Below, piece by piece: positions 61,744 through 64,000 of a DNA stretch of 64,000 bases. The notes beneath the pieces were generated by a model. That model saw only the letters and a list, made by a program, of their open reading frames with translations. It made no database searches and was not told where the DNA came from. Made by a program: the position numbers and the translations under genes. The stretch is taken from the NCBI RefSeq assembly GCF_900114775.1, contig NZ_FOUE01000001.1:124001-188000 (forward strand). Reading direction: 5' to 3'. Within the stretch, counting starts at the first letter, position 1. Every line of letters begins with the position of its first letter. Source of the DNA: Marinobacter zhejiangensis (GTDB lineage Bacteria > Pseudomonadota > Gammaproteobacteria > Pseudomonadales > Oleiphilaceae).

Positions 61744-63182
61744 GCGCCCGGGCCACAGTCCATACAGTTTTTGACCACTTCCGGGCCAATATGGAGCTTG
61801 TGATTCAGGTCCTTGAGAGCGGATCGCAGCCCCTCCTCCACCACCGGGTGGTAGAACGGCATGTCCAGCATGTCACTGACCGTCATCCGTTTCTGGGCGG
61901 CCCAGGCCAGAAGATGGCCAATATGTTCGGCAGCCGGGCCAAACATCTCAGCACCAAGAAACAGGCCCGTTCCCTGCTCGCCATACACTCGCAGCAATCC
62001 ACGGTTCCGGCCCATCACCCGGCTGCGCCCCTGGTTCTCAAATGACACCTGACCAACGGCAAAGCACCCCCGGCACTGCTCGTCGACCTGGTCGATGGTC
62101 AGCCCAACGGTGGCAATCTGCGGATCTGTAAACGCCACCGCCAGTGGCGTCCGCCGCAACCCCGAACGAACATCTGGATAGCGCCCGGCATTGTCACCGG
62201 CAATCCGCCCTTCATCCGCCGCCTCATGCAATAACGGCAGATCATTATTGGCGTCACCGGCAATGAAGATGGGGCTATCACCACACTGGAGGGTAAATCG
62301 ATCGAACAGCGGCAGCCCGTGGTCGTCCAGAGCGATCCCGGCCTTATCCAGCGCGAGGCCATCTACATTTGGCCTGCGCCCGGTCGCCGCCAGCAGGTAG
62401 TCGAAGGTTTCTGTCACTTCACCGCGATCACCGTTACGGAAACAAACCTCTACACCCTTCTCCGTTCGGCGGACCGAAGACACCTCGGCGGCCGGGTCAA
62501 GGGCAAACTCCCGGTTGAAGGTCTCTAACGCGTACTGGCTGATCTGGGGATCACGAATCGGCCCCACCGCGCCACTGCGGCCGAACATCCGCACACGCAC
62601 CCCCAACCGGCTCAGCGCCTGCCCCAGTTCAAGTCCGATCACGCCGGGCCCGAATACCGCCACCGACTCGGGCAAATCCTCCAGCTCAAACAGGTCGTCG
62701 TTGACCATCAATCGATCACCGGCAGCCTGCAAAAAGGAAGGGATATGGGGGCGGGAGCCGGTCGCAATCACGATACGACGGGCTTCCAGTTCCAGGTCAT
62801 CACCAATGGCCAGACGGTTGCGGTCGAGAAAACGGGCAGGCCCCATCAGTCGCTGGGTTTGCGGAAAGCTTTCTACCGTTTCCACCACCGAGGCCACAAA
62901 CCGATCCCGTTCCTGACGCACCCGGGCCATCACGGCACGACCGTCCACCCGGACTTCGCCAGGCGAGACCCCAAACATGGGCGCTGTCTTCAGGCCATGG
63001 GCAGCCTCAGCCGCTGCAATCAGGAGCTTGCTGGGCATGCACCCAACCCGGGCACACATGGTCCCATAGCGGTCTGACTCGATGAGCGCAATCCGGTCCG
63101 TGTGCTTGCGGGCAGCGAAATAGGCGGTCATTCCGGCGGTGCCCGCACCAATAATCGCAATATCAACCTGCTGCTTGTTCAC
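61740..63182 (-). CDS. Lpd-type dihydrolipoamide dehydrogenase-like flavoprotein
   Basis: A 480-residue pyridine nucleotide-disulphide oxidoreductase. FAD motif IIGAGTAGMTAYFAARKH, redox pair in GTMCARVGCMPSKLL (Cys-x4-Cys), NAD motif VFGPGVIGLELGQALSRLG and the C-terminal FYHPVVEEGLRSAL with the catalytic His-Glu are all present. It resembles stand-alone Lpd3-type enzymes rather than the dehydrogenase-complex E3. I choose the GTG at 63180-63182 because AAGGA lies 9 bases upstream; an earlier GTG abuts that site. No lipoyl-domain partner is nearby. Confidence 0.9.
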   Translation of the reverse strand: MNKQQVDIAIIGAGTAGMTAYFAARKHTDRIALIESDRYGTMCARVGCMPSKLLIAAAEAAHGLKTAPMFGVSPGEVRVDGRAVMARVRQERDRFVASVVETVESFPQTQRLMGPARFLDRNRLAIGDDLELEARRIVIATGSRPHIPSFLQAAGDRLMVNDDLFELEDLPESVAVFGPGVIGLELGQALSRLGVRVRMFGRSGAVGPIRDPQISQYALETFNREFALDPAAEVSSVRRTEKGVEVCFRNGDRGEVTETFDYLLAATGRRPNVDGLALDKAGIALDDHGLPLFDRFTLQCGDSPIFIAGDANNDLPLLHEAADEGRIAGDNAGRYPDVRSGLRRTPLAVAFTDPQIATVGLTIDQVDEQCRGCFAVGQVSFENQGRSRVMGRNRGLLRVYGEQGTGLFLGAEMFGPAAEHIGHLLAWAAQKRMTVSDMLDMPFYHPVVEEGLRSALKDLNHKLHIGPEVVKNCMDCGPGA

Positions 63183-63371
63183 GTCAGTCACTCCTTAGCA
63201 AAGGCGAATCAATCCGAGGTCCCCCTGAATAGCACCGGGCAGACCGGGAACGCAACCGTACCGCTCAATAAAAGGTGTGGTAGCTAACCAATACCAAACA
63301 CACAGGACATTTTGGCCGGGGGCCATTATGCTAAGCGGCTATTAATTCCAGTAAGGGAGGCGCTGCCGTCC

Positions 63372-64000
63372 ATGCAAAGCTATTGGCCTGAATTTCTGAC
63401 GGTTGCGATTGTCCACCTGCTTGCCGTCGCCAGCCCCGGTCCCGACTTTGCGGTCATGATCCGCCAGGCACTGTGCCAGGCCCGTCGTAATGCCCTGCTG
63501 ACAGCCTTCGGCATTGGTGTTGGCATTCTGGTCCACGTCACCTATTCCCTGCTCGGCATTGGCCTGATCATTCAGCAGTCGCTCGTTCTGTTCAGCATTC
63601 TCAAGGTGGTTGGCGCGATTTACCTGACCTGGATTGCCATCCAGTGCCTGCGTTCCAAAGGTGGCAGCATTCACGTTGAAACCAACGGTGCCTCCCAACA
63701 GAGTGGCGCTGCGGCGTTTCGCCTGGGCTTCCTCACCAATGCCCTCAACCCGAAGGCGACCCTGTTCTTTGTGTCGCTGTTTTCCGTCCTGATCAGTCCG
63801 GACACGCCCATTGCCATCCAGACCGCTTACGGACTGTACATAGCCATTGCTACCGGGCTCTGGTTCACCCTGGTGGCAGTGTTCTTCGCCCAGCCCCGGG
63901 TGCGCAGGGCGTTCAGCCGCTTCGGCCACTGGCTGGACCGGATGATGGGGGGCATCCTGCTGTTACTGGCAGGGCAGTTGCTTTTCTCTACGGTAGCTGG
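63372..64000 (+). CDS. LysE/RhtB-family amino acid exporter, 3' end outside window
   Basis: 209 codons are visible. The N-terminal helix with ASPGPDFAVMIRQALCQARR and the GFLTNALNPKATLFFVSLF segment are diagnostic of the LysE/RhtB exporters. About six transmembrane helices can be seen; at this length the stop is probably just beyond the window. GGGAGG lies 11 bases before the ATG at 63372. It diverges from the Lpd/MocR operon, so the MocR protein may control it (inference). The substrate is likely an amino acid. Confidence 0.9.
   Translation, partial: MQSYWPEFLTVAIVHLLAVASPGPDFAVMIRQALCQARRNALLTAFGIGVGILVHVTYSLLGIGLIIQQSLVLFSILKVVGAIYLTWIAIQCLRSKGGSIHVETNGASQQSGAAAFRLGFLTNALNPKATLFFVSLFSVLISPDTPIAIQTAYGLYIAIATGLWFTLVAVFFAQPRVRRAFSRFGHWLDRMMGGILLLLAGQLLFSTVA

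Overview
The window reads as GC-rich chromosomal DNA of a free-living marine gammaproteobacterium, most likely Marinobacter or a close relative (inference). The basis is the housekeeping block aroQ-accB-accC-prmA-DUF3426-dusB-fis-purH-purD, an AlmA-type long-chain alkane monooxygenase, a 531-residue-class isocitrate lyase, and several cyclic-di-GMP proteins. I see no rRNA, tRNA, CRISPR array, phage or intact insertion sequence, and no sharp composition break that would mark an island.

Layout. Positions 1-7984 (minus strand) hold an eight-gene operon for an ExbB/ExbD-type proton-driven motor with four exported proteins, three of them TPR proteins. It is cut off by the window start. Two outer-membrane beta-barrel genes (8411-9867) diverge from it. 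The set resembles the Agl/Glt core of myxobacterial envelope machinery. Positions 9956-16727 hold a DUF2333 protein, a LapD-type degenerate GGDEF/EAL receptor, a PleD-like active diguanylate cyclase, and an uncharacterised pair (a FIST-like protein and a protein resembling an ISL3 transposase N-terminus). Positions 17128-26263 are the core metabolic block. Positions 26385-28877 encode a lipoprotein hydrolase and a CPA2-type antiporter.

The most interesting region is 28996-34281, a Fap-like candidate functional-amyloid or surface-fibre locus made of two convergent operons. The rightward operon encodes a VpsR-like regulator with altered sigma-54 and Walker B motifs, plus an outer-membrane channel. 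The leftward operon encodes a secreted protein with six NDSFK repeats separated by Asp-Asn-Ser tracts, a small secreted protein, a periplasmic C39 peptidase, and a protein carrying a consensus double-glycine cleavage motif behind a Sec signal. Two of these exported proteins share a clear roughly 26-residue motif, and the repeat protein ends in a weaker version of it. Each operon has a candidate -24/-12 promoter.

Positions 34525-45314 hold metabolic and envelope genes: thioesterase, aceA, CASTOR/POLLUX-like channel, LpxL-like acyltransferase, ChaN-like lipoprotein, almA, DMT exporter, macrodomain and SIMPL protein. Positions 45330-51900 (minus) encode a 1443-residue hybrid histidine kinase, a GH84 hexosaminidase, a VOC protein and an SDR. 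Positions 52172-55171 are a DctP-Q-M TRAP transporter. Positions 55378-57833 pair a cyclopropane-fatty-acid-synthase-like enzyme with a geranylgeranyl-reductase-like flavoprotein. A Dps gene follows with two consensus OxyR boxes upstream, then DUF2061, ccoG, a MocR-type regulator, an Lpd-type flavoprotein, and a LysE exporter cut by the window end.

All calls come from reading the sequence and remembered family knowledge; no database search was run.
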